Shown here: positions 14,154-22,642 of the stretch, in pieces | Numbering within the stretch: the stretch's first letter is position 1 | Layout: each line of letters begins with the position of its first letter | NCBI GenBank assembly: GCA_023259635.1 | Contig: JALRGX010000114.1 | Coordinates: forward strand, 1 to 40,758 | Length of the DNA: 40,758 bases | Source of the DNA: Methylotenera sp. | GTDB lineage: Bacteria; Pseudomonadota; Gammaproteobacteria; Burkholderiales; Methylophilaceae | Direction of reading: 5' to 3' | Program-made: the position numbers and the translations under genes | Notes under the pieces: generated by a model | What the model was told of the DNA's origin: nothing | Seen by the model: the letters and a program-made list of their open reading frames with translations, nothing else | The model's database searches: none

Positions 14154-16325
14154 ATGGGTGACAATGCAACAAAACAAGGTGTTTGGGATATTCCAAAAGA
14201 TGCATTACTTCCTGATGATCCATTGACTAATTGTCTGGTATTGCTGACCAGGTACCAGCATCGTCCGTTTTCAGCACAAACTTTGGTTGCTGGGCTACCT
14301 CTTGAATCATCAAGGCTTACACCGGAACTTTTCCCCCGGGCCGCTGCACGTGCTGGCTTGAGTGCTCGAGTCATCAAGCGGCCACTCGAGAAAATTGCAG
14401 ATATTACTTTGCCGGTTGTATTGCTGCTTGAGGGTGGTGGGGCAACTATCTTATTACAAAACGCTAAAGATGGGTTGGTCCGCCTGCTTAGTCCGGACGC
14501 AGGAGCTGCGGATATTGAGGTGCCGTTGGAGGAAATTGAAGTGCAGTATACCGGCTTTGCTATCTTCGTTAAATCCGCCTTTCAATTCGATAGCCGTTCG
14601 GATATCAGTTTTATTCCGCGTCCGTCAAACTGGTTCTGGGATACCGTAAAGCAGGCTTGGCCGATATACAGTGAAGTATTGGCAGCATCCTTGCTGATTA
14701 ATATTTTTGCGCTCGCCATCCCTTTGTTTACGATGAATGTCTATGACCGGGTTGTTCCTAATCAGACATTTGGAACACTTTGGGTTTTAGTGGCCGGTGT
14801 TGCTACGGTATATATTTTTGATTTTGTAATGCGTACTTTACGCGGCTATTTTATTGATATTGCAGGCAAAAAAATCGATATTATTTTATCTGCAAATATT
14901 TTCGAGAAAATCCAGGCTATCCGTATGGAAGCACGTCCCCAGTCTGTGGGAGCAATTGCCAGCAGTGTGCAGGAATTTGAATCATTTCGGGAGTTTATAA
15001 CCTCTGCAACAATTACCGCATTGGTTGATCTGCCATTTTTAGTATTGTTTTTATTAATCATATGGTGGCTGGGCGGTCTTGCTGTTGTGCCTATCCTGGT
15101 TGCCATTCCTTTAATACTGCTGGTTTCATTCCTGGTTCAGCGGTCTTTGGCGGTGGTGATTGGTGAGTCTTTCCGCACAGCATCTCAACGGCAGGCCACT
15201 TTGATTGAAACGCTGACAGGGCTTGAAACAATCAAGGCGATTGGTGCAGAAGGCCCCATGCAGCGTAGATGGGAGCAGCACATTGGCCATCTGGGTAAGC
15301 TGAGTCTGAAAGCACGTGTACTCTCGTTATTGGCAACAAATTCAGCAGCGTTTTTCCAGGCAATGGCAACAGTGAGTGTCATTGTCGTTGGTGTGTATTT
15401 GATTTCTGAGAAAGAAATGACGATGGGGGCGCTGGTTGCATGTACATTACTTACCGGACGTGCGCTTGCGCCACTTGCGCAGATTGCGTCGCTATTGACG
15501 CGCTTTCATCATGCCAAGGCAGCACTGGATGGCATTAACCGCATGATGGCACTTCCGGTAGAACGCGAACCAGGCAAGAGTTTTGTCAACCGTCAGTCAT
15601 TCGCGGGAGATGTGGAATTTAAAAACGTTAGTTTCAATTATCCTGGTCAACAGGTAAAAGCTTTGCAAAATGTGTCTTTTCATATTCGAGCTGGAGAGCG
15701 TGTCGGTATTCTGGGGCGTATTGGCTCAGGAAAAACCACTATTGAAAAACTCATATTAGGGCTTTACCAGCCAGCGGAAGGTTCGGTGTGGATTGATGGT
15801 ATAGATATCAGGCAGATAGATCCGGCAGAGTTGCGTAAAAATATCGGTTACGTGCCGGATGAGCCTTTATTATTTTTTGGTACGGTAAAAGACAATATTG
15901 TGCTAGGTGCCCCTTATGTGGATGATCTTGCCGTGCTTCGTGCCGCAGAAATATCTTGTGCATCTGAATTTATCAATCGCCATCCGCAAGGCTTTGATAT
16001 GCCGATCGGTGAACGCGGACTTGGATTGTCTAGCGGTCAAAAGCAGTCAGTAGCCATTGCGCGAGGATTATTGCTTGATCCGCCGATTTTATTATTTGAT
16101 GACCCCAGTAATTCTCTTGATAACCGCAGTGAAGATAACCTTAAAGTCAAACTGGCAGAGCACACTGAGGGGAAAACCCTGGTATTGATTACACATCGTG
16201 CTTCTATGCTTACTTTGGTTGACCGCCTATTGGTTATTGATAATGGACGTGTAGTAGCAGATGGCCCGAAAGAGCAGATATTGAAAGCATTGTCAGGAGG
16301 TGGCTTAAATGTCACAAAAAGCTGA
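14154..16325 (+). CDS. lapB: LapB-like type I secretion ABC permease/ATPase with altered ATPase motifs
   Basis: A 723-residue inner-membrane exporter of adhesins: N-terminal C39-peptidase-like domain without the catalytic pair (about 1-140), membrane domain with six helices (about 170-450), and ATPase domain (about 480-715). Walker A is GRIGSGKT (521-528) and the H-loop is ITHRAS. Three normally conserved points differ: the Q-loop glutamine is Asp (VPDEP, D569), the signature is LSSGQ (625-629) rather than LSGGQ, and the catalytic Glu after Walker B is Asp (FDDPS, D649-D650). ATP hydrolysis may be slow. It pairs with the LapC-like adaptor, whose start overlaps its end, and with the TolC-like channel at 22643. 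Confidence 0.88.
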   Translation: MGDNATKQGVWDIPKDALLPDDPLTNCLVLLTRYQHRPFSAQTLVAGLPLESSRLTPELFPRAAARAGLSARVIKRPLEKIADITLPVVLLLEGGGATILLQNAKDGLVRLLSPDAGAADIEVPLEEIEVQYTGFAIFVKSAFQFDSRSDISFIPRPSNWFWDTVKQAWPIYSEVLAASLLINIFALAIPLFTMNVYDRVVPNQTFGTLWVLVAGVATVYIFDFVMRTLRGYFIDIAGKKIDIILSANIFEKIQAIRMEARPQSVGAIASSVQEFESFREFITSATITALVDLPFLVLFLLIIWWLGGLAVVPILVAIPLILLVSFLVQRSLAVVIGESFRTASQRQATLIETLTGLETIKAIGAEGPMQRRWEQHIGHLGKLSLKARVLSLLATNSAAFFQAMATVSVIVVGVYLISEKEMTMGALVACTLLTGRALAPLAQIASLLTRFHHAKAALDGINRMMALPVEREPGKSFVNRQSFAGDVEFKNVSFNYPGQQVKALQNVSFHIRAGERVGILGRIGSGKTTIEKLILGLYQPAEGSVWIDGIDIRQIDPAELRKNIGYVPDEPLLFFGTVKDNIVLGAPYVDDLAVLRAAEISCASEFINRHPQGFDMPIGERGLGLSSGQKQSVAIARGLLLDPPILLFDDPSNSLDNRSEDNLKVKLAEHTEGKTLVLITHRASMLTLVDRLLVIDNGRVVADGPKEQILKALSGGGLNVTKS

Positions 16326-17688
16326 TTCAAGTACAAGAGGTCGTTTGTCGAAAAAACCTCAGATGGTCAGTAGGGATGATATTGACTTATTGTCAGACAG
16401 TAATGCAGCACTGTTTGAGGTGCCGCCGCATCTGGGTTCAATGATTATTCGCGGTTTTTTTGTATTTATTTTTGTTTTTTTTGTTTGGGCCTATTTTGCT
16501 GAAATTGATGAAATTACTGTGGGGGAGGGCAAGGTTATCCCGTCAAGCCAGATACAGGTGATTCAGAATCTGGAGGGAGGTATTGTTGCTTCTATCCCGG
16601 TAAAGGTGGGAGACCTTGTGAGTAAAGACCAAATTATCATGCAACTTGATCCTACGCGCTTTTCTTCATCCATGGGCGAGACGCAGGCAAAGCATGACTC
16701 ATTATTGGCCAAGGTTGCACGACTGGAGGCTGAAGCCACAGGCCAGCCATTCCAGGCGCCTGCAGAGCTACTCAAAAGTAATCCGCAGCTGGTCAATGAA
16801 GAGAGAACGCTTATGGTAACCCGCCAGCAGGAGCTGGATACCGCAATGCAAGTGCTGCGTCAGCAGGCAGAACAGCGCACCCAGGAGTTAAGTGAGAAGA
16901 AAGCCAGGTACCAGCAATTGCAGGAAAGCCACGATCTTGTGAGCCAAGAACTCAAGATCAGCAAACCGATGGCGGCGCAAGGCGTGATGTCCGCAGTTGA
17001 GATTTTGCGTCTGGAACGCCAGTTAAGTGATGTAAAAGGGCAGATGGATGCGGCTCGTTTGGCTATCCCCCGCCTGGAACAGGCTGCGGCTGAAGCGCGG
17101 TCTAAAATTACGGCTTCAGTTGCTAAATTCAGGTCTGACGCTGCAGCCGATTTAAACCTGGCGCGAGCTGAATTGGCAAGCACGAGTGCTGTCAGCATGG
17201 CTGCAGAAGATCGTTTGGCACGTACAGCAGTGCGTTCTCCTGTTGCCGGGATTGTAAAACAGTTAAAAGTGACCACGGTTGGCGGCGTTATCCAGCCTGG
17301 TATGGAAGTTATGGAAATCGTCCCTTTGGAGGACACCTTGTTAGTTGAAACTAAAATCAGGCCTTCAGATATTGGTTTTATTAAACCTGGTCAGGATGCT
17401 ACTGTTAAAATTACCGCCTATGATTTTTCTATATATGGCGGGCTGGAAGCGAAGGTTGAGAATATTACGGCTGACACCATTACTACAGAAAAAGGTGATA
17501 AGACCGAGAGCTTCTATGTTGTACGTGTGCGTACCAAGTCTGCAAAATTTACCGGCAGTACAAAGAACCTCCCGATCATGCCTGGTATGGTTGCATCTGT
17601 ACATATCCGTACTGGTAAAAAAACAATCTTAAACTACTTGCTGAAACCCATTATCAAAGCAAGGTATGAGGCGATGCGGGAGAGGTAG
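16309..17688 (+). CDS. lapC: LapC-like HlyD-family membrane fusion protein
   Basis: A 459-residue type I secretion adaptor. It has a cytoplasmic N-terminus, one transmembrane helix about 43-64 (IIRGFFVFIFVFFVWAYFAE), a lipoyl-like half motif (GEGKVIPSSQIQVIQNLEGG), a long coiled coil about 130-290 (repeats of QQ and EL), the second half motif RSPVAGIVKQLKV, and a C-terminal beta domain. It spans the periplasm between the LapB-like ABC protein and the outer-membrane channel. Its ATG lies 17 bases inside the lapB end, with AGGAGG upstream, so the two genes are translationally coupled. Confidence 0.92.
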   Translation: MSQKADSSTRGRLSKKPQMVSRDDIDLLSDSNAALFEVPPHLGSMIIRGFFVFIFVFFVWAYFAEIDEITVGEGKVIPSSQIQVIQNLEGGIVASIPVKVGDLVSKDQIIMQLDPTRFSSSMGETQAKHDSLLAKVARLEAEATGQPFQAPAELLKSNPQLVNEERTLMVTRQQELDTAMQVLRQQAEQRTQELSEKKARYQQLQESHDLVSQELKISKPMAAQGVMSAVEILRLERQLSDVKGQMDAARLAIPRLEQAAAEARSKITASVAKFRSDAAADLNLARAELASTSAVSMAAEDRLARTAVRSPVAGIVKQLKVTTVGGVIQPGMEVMEIVPLEDTLLVETKIRPSDIGFIKPGQDATVKITAYDFSIYGGLEAKVENITADTITTEKGDKTESFYVVRVRTKSAKFTGSTKNLPIMPGMVASVHIRTGKKTILNYLLKPIIKARYEAMRER

Positions 17689-17726
17689 TTTTGTAAGGTT
17701 TATATATTTTTAAACCCTTAAAATAT

Positions 17727-18659
17727 TCAACTGCTGCGTATGATGATCGGCGATGGTTTTGTCAGCCCTTCATCATAAGGGTGTGATTGCTGCCGGTATA
17801 GCTTAAGCACACGTTGCACATATTTTTTTGTTTCCGGATATGGCGGAACACCTTGATATCTATCGACAGCTTTTTCACCAGAGTTGTAGGCAGCGGCAGC
17901 AAATGCAACATTGCCCCGGTAATAAGATAGTAACCACCGCAAATACTTGATTCCACCTTTAATATTTTGTGCGGCATCAAAGGCATTCTGGATATTGAAT
18001 CTATCCGCCGTACCTGGAATCAATTGCATCAATCCCATGGCATTTTTAGGGGATTGGGCTTTAACTTCAAAATTAGACTCAACTGCAATGATTGCCAGCA
18101 CAAGTTTCGGGTCAATTTGATGCCGGGCAGCAATCGTATCAACCAGATCAATAATCCATCGTTTAGTATCAGGTAAAATTGCAAGTCGCCGTTCCATCTC
18201 CATCGTGGTGCTCGGCTCTTGGATTTCTGCAATTACTGGCCTTTCAGGTAGTGCCTCGCTGATAACACAAGGCGGCAGTTCAGATGATGCCAAGTTAATG
18301 GTGTCTAGCATATTAAGCGCTTCCATATGACCTTGACTGCTTGCCTGTGAAAAAAGTGCGGTAGCAAATGCCTGGTTTTCAGGTACGCCTTTGCCAAACC
18401 TGTACAGCATACCTAGGCGATATTGTGCCTCTATGCTGCCAAATTTTGATGCTTGGCAATAATTGGCCGCAGCTTGCCACTCTGCATCCGGGTTGTCAGG
18501 CATTTGTTCGTAATTTCTGGCAGCCGATAATATGGCTTGAATTTTAGGTAGCTCAAGTTTTTCTTGTGCATTAGTGCTTGTATCAGCAAAAGAAATGCTT
18601 ATCCCTAAAGCCCAAATAGAGACGCATCCCATACAAGTAAAAAAGATACGGTATCTCAT
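17727..18659 (-). CDS. Periplasmic lytic transglycosylase with a Sel1-like repeat
   Basis: A 310-residue exported protein. A signal peptide ends near SISFA (24). Residues about 60-120 contain a Sel1/TPR-like repeat pair (SIEAQYRLGMLYRFGKGVPE), and residues about 165-290 are a Slt/MltE-type lytic transglycosylase domain. The catalytic Glu is E194 in AIIAVESNFE, with the supporting motifs NAMGLMQLIPGTA and AAAYNSGE. Such enzymes cut peptidoglycan, here possibly to let the secretion channel pass through the wall. It is on the opposite strand, between lapC and the adhesin gene. Confidence 0.92.
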   Translation of the reverse strand: MRYRIFFTCMGCVSIWALGISISFADTSTNAQEKLELPKIQAILSAARNYEQMPDNPDAEWQAAANYCQASKFGSIEAQYRLGMLYRFGKGVPENQAFATALFSQASSQGHMEALNMLDTINLASSELPPCVISEALPERPVIAEIQEPSTTMEMERRLAILPDTKRWIIDLVDTIAARHQIDPKLVLAIIAVESNFEVKAQSPKNAMGLMQLIPGTADRFNIQNAFDAAQNIKGGIKYLRWLLSYYRGNVAFAAAAYNSGEKAVDRYQGVPPYPETKKYVQRVLKLYRQQSHPYDEGLTKPSPIIIRSS

Positions 18660-18732
18660 AGATTCGCTCTCCTTACGTTATACAAAGCTTACGCCCGAAA
18701 AACTATTTTTAAAATAGCATAAAACGAAATGT

Positions 18733-18754
18733 AAAAGTTAACCGTAACTTTTTT
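18733..18754 (+). terminator. Rho-independent terminator-like hairpin
   Basis: AAAAGTTA (18733-18740) pairs perfectly with TAACTTTT (18745-18752) across the loop ACCG, followed by more T. The stem is AT-rich and so modest in strength. It faces plus-strand transcription that could come from lapBC. Confidence 0.5.
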
Positions 18755-18778
18755 GTAGATTAGTAAGCCGCTTAATTG

Positions 18779-18811
18779 ATTCCATGTGTCAAATATTCAT
18801 GGAATATTTTT
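18779..18811 (+). terminator. Second rho-independent terminator-like hairpin
   Basis: ATTCCATG (18779-18786) pairs with CATGGAAT (18798-18805), then ATTTTTT follows. With the hairpin 26 bases upstream it forms a tandem pair ahead of the adhesin gene, which may stop read-through from lapBC. Confidence 0.6.
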
Positions 18812-18996
18812 TCTTAATCTATTGTTTATAAATGTTTTTTAATTTTATTCGTTGTGGTGTTGTTATGCTGTCGCATGCGGGACCGCACCTAGTACCAAGG
18901 TACTATATAAGTTGTAAAAGTTGTGTTCTAACATCATCAAAAATCGTGAATATATTTTCATAATTAATTTGATTGTGCAGTTTAAAGGAGTTCATC

Positions 18997-21900
18997 ATGG
19001 CAATTGAGAACACAACTACAGTAAAAAGTGTTACTTCAGGAACACAATTATCTTCAGTGGGTACTGTCAAAACAGTTGTTGGTTTAGTGAAGGCTGTTGA
19101 CACTAACGGTGTAGAGCGCGTCCTGCAGGTGGGGGATAAAGTATATGCCAATGAGACGATCTTTACTTCTGCGGATGGTGCCGTAATCGTCGAATTCCAA
19201 AATGGTAGTTACCTTGATTTGCCACGTTCAGCGCATATTGTTCTGGATCCGGAAATCTATAGCGCTGGCGGCCAAAAATCAATCGAGCAAGAAGCCCAGG
19301 ATGAAGCTGCCAGAATCGCCAGGGCCATTGCTGAGGGCAGGGATCCTAATGCAGAAGTTGGTGCTACGGCTGCCGGTGGTAATGTGGGTGATGAGGGTTC
19401 TTCAACACCGCTTGTGATTGATTTTAATAATACCCAAGGTAATGTAACCAGTGGTTTTCCGACTGGCCCGATTTCTTTGTCATTCCCGCCTCCTCAAGAG
19501 GAGTTGCCACCTACAGAACCTGTAGCTACTGTTGCGCCTGAAAACTTTCTGCCTTCAGCCGGAAACATTCAAATTGCAGTAGATGAAGATGACATCAGCT
19601 TTCAGGAGCAGGCTGCTCCAGGCTGGTTAGCTGCCTTTGAAATTGCAAACGGTGCAGATGCCAGCTTTTTTAATGCCCCTGGTAACTCAGACTTAGAATT
19701 GGCTGCGGGTGATGACTTGCCTGATCCTTCACCAACCATTATTTCTGGCCTTCTCAATATTGATTTCGGTGGTGATGGGGCAGGCGATATTAAATTTGAT
19801 ATCGCACAGGATCTGACATTTAACTCCTTGCCAATTGAATCTGGTGGTGAGGCATTGCAGTACTGGGTTTCTGCTGATGGACACACATTGGTAGGTTATA
19901 TAACCGTAACTGAATTTAATGGTGAGAGTGCCTCCACATTTAACAAGATCATTTTTAGCGCTGAAATTACTGATCCTGCTACTGGAGCGTATACCTATAC
20001 ACAATATGGGGTTCTGGATCATTCTGGATTGAATGTAGAAGATAATATTTTAATCACTTTAAGCTTTACCGTTAACGATAGTAACGGTGATGAAGCCAAT
20101 GGCACTTTAAGCATTGATGTGGATGATGACGTTCCTGTTGGTAATCAAAACAGTCTACCGGCCTATGCAGTACAAGAAGACGCCTTGCTGGGCGGCAACC
20201 CTGAAGGTGATAGCCAAACCACGACGCAGACGATTCTGGGCACGGACGTAGCCTCACTGGTGGATGCCGGTGCGGACGCCCCGGTTGCGATCAGCCTCAA
20301 CCTGGCCTTACTGGGTGAAGACGGCTCACTCGAAGGCATAGACACAGGCCTCAACCAGACCACGGACGGCGTAGCCTACGACATCGTCTGGCACGTCAAT
20401 GAAATTACCGGCGCCCTTGAAGGCATCGTTGACGGCGGTGCCAATGACGGCGGTATCGTATTTACCATCACCGTATCTGGCGACGACTTTGTATTTGAAC
20501 TCAAAGACAACATCGACCATGCGGTAGCCCCTGCTGGCGATGACGACACAGAAACCCTCAGTCTGGACGGCGTATTCATTGCGACTGACACAGACGGTGA
20601 TGCGGTAGCGGTTGCTGGCGGCATCACGGTCACGATCGAAAATGACGTCCCAATTACTACCGGGGTTAACTTGGTATTTGATGAGACATTGAGTGAAATT
20701 AAAGCTGCTAGCGGTGAAGTGGATGTTGCTTCAGTTTTGGCTTATGTCAATCTTGCCCATATTGCTGGAGGGTTCGACCTTGATGCATTAAATGCAGCGC
20801 AAGGAACGGTTACAGGTGCCAGCACTGGTGGTGCCGATGGGTTTGTTAAGTTTGCGTTCGATATGGAGAGTGGAACCAGTTCCGGATTGACTACTTCTAT
20901 CACTGATTTGCAAATTACCTGGGTTCAGGTAAGTGATTCTCTGATACTTGGTGTTACTGGTTATAACAGCAGTGATTCAACTTACACTGGTGTTGCGCTT
21001 TCGCTGCATATGGATGAGGCAACCGGTCTCTTTACGGTAATCCAGTATCAGGCATTGACCAATCCAATCGGTGGAACATCTTATGATGAGCTGTTAAGCT
21101 CTGCCGTATCTATCGATTATGTTGTAATCGATGGCGATGGTGACAAGACTTCCGGCGCCGCTACATTCAACTTTAATGATGATGGATTGCTTGCGAATAC
21201 AGATATTATTACGGCGAGCGCTGTCGGGTCTGTTACAGGTAATTTACTGACGAATGATGTTGCGGGAGTTGATGGCATCAATGTAACAAGTATTACAGTT
21301 GATGGCGTCGTTCATAATCTCGTTAATGGTACGGTGACAGTTACAGTTGCGACTCACAGGGTTACAGGTGGTGGTCCGCCTGTAACATACGAAGATACGT
21401 TAACGGTTAATAGTGATGGTTCCTATACTTACACGATCACTTACTATGATGCTAATACTGTTATCCCGCCGGTTTCATACACCATAATGGATGGCGATGG
21501 CGATATCAGTACAGCAAGCCTTGAATTCCAGCTAGTAAATACGGCTTTCCTTGTCGCTAATACTAATAATCCAGGTGGCGGTAGCACTGTTGCTGATGAG
21601 CAGACTGTTAATGTGTTTATCACGAATGATGATGTTACCTTATCTAAATCAGTGACAGTTGGTGATCAGGAAGGCCAGCAGGATTTGCCATTGGTTTTTG
21701 ACCAGGACGTTGTTTTTGCGCCTAACAGTTCTTATACCGTAGTTGTAGATCACGTTTCTGGTGCAGGGCACACGAATATTACAGAATTTACCCTTTACGA
21801 CAAAAACGGTGATGGCGTTGTCTTGAATGAACCTAACAATGGTAATGACAATACTAGCCTGAGTGCTGATGGTGCCAGTTCTAATGCAACCTATGATGGC

Positions 21901-22371
21901 GTGATCTATGACCTCAATGTTGACGGGGCAGGTGTTGTTAATGCATCAGATGCGATCGGTTATGATTTGGGCTCAAAATCAGGCGGTGATATTTTAGATG
22001 ATGGTACGGTATTGATACTTGATTCTGCTAACAGTAATAACACCAGTTTTAGTCTCGATTTTTCTGATTTGCCGATTAATGGTGTTGATGATTTGTTCGG
22101 TGTTGTGAAAACAATTGATATTTCTGGCAGCGGTACCAATGAAGATAACACCATTTTGCTGACAGCACAGGACGTGCTTGATCTGGGAGATGGCGGTGAT
22201 TACACGTTATTTGTTACCGGTGACGTTGGTGATACTGTTGATTTAACTGGCTTTGCGCCCGCGCCAGTCCCTGTGGTAACAGTCGATGGTGTTGATTACA
22301 ACAGTTATCAAACTACGATCAGTGGCCATATGGTAACCTTGAATATTGAACAAGAGGTTTCAGTGACTTAA
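18997..22371 (+). CDS. Type I-secreted surface adhesin with a LapA-like retention module
   Basis: A 1124-residue secreted adhesin, small for its class. I start it at ATG 18997, six bases after AAAGGAG; an upstream ATG lacks a site. Residues about 1-125 are the retention module (GTVKTVVGLVKAVD, VGDKVYANETIFTSADGAV), which folds in the channel and holds the protein in the outer membrane. The LapG target TAAG is at 124-127. Next comes a Pro-rich linker, VCBS/cadherin-like repeats rich in Asp-Gly (DDDVPV boundaries near residues 380 and 550), and a C-terminal end of the T1SS type (LFVTGDVGDTVDL...YNSYQTTISGHMVTL). No RTX nonapeptide run is visible. Bases about 20155-20650 have more GC and different codon choice than the flanks. 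Cleaved at low c-di-GMP by LapG, it would be released. Confidence 0.85.
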   Translation: MAIENTTTVKSVTSGTQLSSVGTVKTVVGLVKAVDTNGVERVLQVGDKVYANETIFTSADGAVIVEFQNGSYLDLPRSAHIVLDPEIYSAGGQKSIEQEAQDEAARIARAIAEGRDPNAEVGATAAGGNVGDEGSSTPLVIDFNNTQGNVTSGFPTGPISLSFPPPQEELPPTEPVATVAPENFLPSAGNIQIAVDEDDISFQEQAAPGWLAAFEIANGADASFFNAPGNSDLELAAGDDLPDPSPTIISGLLNIDFGGDGAGDIKFDIAQDLTFNSLPIESGGEALQYWVSADGHTLVGYITVTEFNGESASTFNKIIFSAEITDPATGAYTYTQYGVLDHSGLNVEDNILITLSFTVNDSNGDEANGTLSIDVDDDVPVGNQNSLPAYAVQEDALLGGNPEGDSQTTTQTILGTDVASLVDAGADAPVAISLNLALLGEDGSLEGIDTGLNQTTDGVAYDIVWHVNEITGALEGIVDGGANDGGIVFTITVSGDDFVFELKDNIDHAVAPAGDDDTETLSLDGVFIATDTDGDAVAVAGGITVTIENDVPITTGVNLVFDETLSEIKAASGEVDVASVLAYVNLAHIAGGFDLDALNAAQGTVTGASTGGADGFVKFAFDMESGTSSGLTTSITDLQITWVQVSDSLILGVTGYNSSDSTYTGVALSLHMDEATGLFTVIQYQALTNPIGGTSYDELLSSAVSIDYVVIDGDGDKTSGAATFNFNDDGLLANTDIITASAVGSVTGNLLTNDVAGVDGINVTSITVDGVVHNLVNGTVTVTVATHRVTGGGPPVTYEDTLTVNSDGSYTYTITYYDANTVIPPVSYTIMDGDGDISTASLEFQLVNTAFLVANTNNPGGGSTVADEQTVNVFITNDDVTLSKSVTVGDQEGQQDLPLVFDQDVVFAPNSSYTVVVDHVSGAGHTNITEFTLYDKNGDGVVLNEPNNGNDNTSLSADGASSNATYDGVIYDLNVDGAGVVNASDAIGYDLGSKSGGDILDDGTVLILDSANSNNTSFSLDFSDLPINGVDDLFGVVKTIDISGSGTNEDNTILLTAQDVLDLGDGGDYTLFVTGDVGDTVDLTGFAPAPVPVVTVDGVDYNSYQTTISGHMVTLNIEQEVSVT

Positions 22372-22401
22372 TGACTGATTGTAGGTATCAATGTTTAGGA
22401 T

Positions 22402-22429
22402 ATCAGGTGCTTTCAGGCACCTGATTTTT
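22402..22429 (+). terminator. Rho-independent terminator of the adhesin gene
   Basis: ATCAGGTGC (22402-22410) pairs with GCACCTGAT (22417-22425) across a six-base loop, followed by TTTT. It lies 30 bases after the adhesin stop. Confidence 0.9.
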
Positions 22430-22642
22430 GATATGAAAATTATGTATAAAAATCAGGGGGCATAAATTTAAACTGCATAACATTTGTTTACATTTGAAGT
22501 GTCTCTTTTTAGCAACAAATGAATGATTTATTTATAAGAAGTCACTAGAATTTCATTGCATTAGATTAGTTATAGAATTAAATTCAATACATAATCGTAT
22601 GTAGGCGTATGACTGCGTAAAATAAAACAAGTGGGGTTAAAA

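Larger units (their letters stand above)
18660..18996. other. Divergent promoter region between the transglycosylase and the adhesin
   Basis: A 337-base AT-rich region with two hairpins that each end in a T-run on the plus strand (18733-18754 and 18779-18811), then a partial palindrome AGTACCaaGGTACT near 18889-18902. It must hold promoters for both genes. No coding frame is convincing. Confidence 0.5.

Noticed and set aside
20072-20633. Several open frames antisense to the adhesin
   Set aside because: They arise from the GC-rich, repeat-like codon pattern of the adhesin and have no ribosome binding sites.
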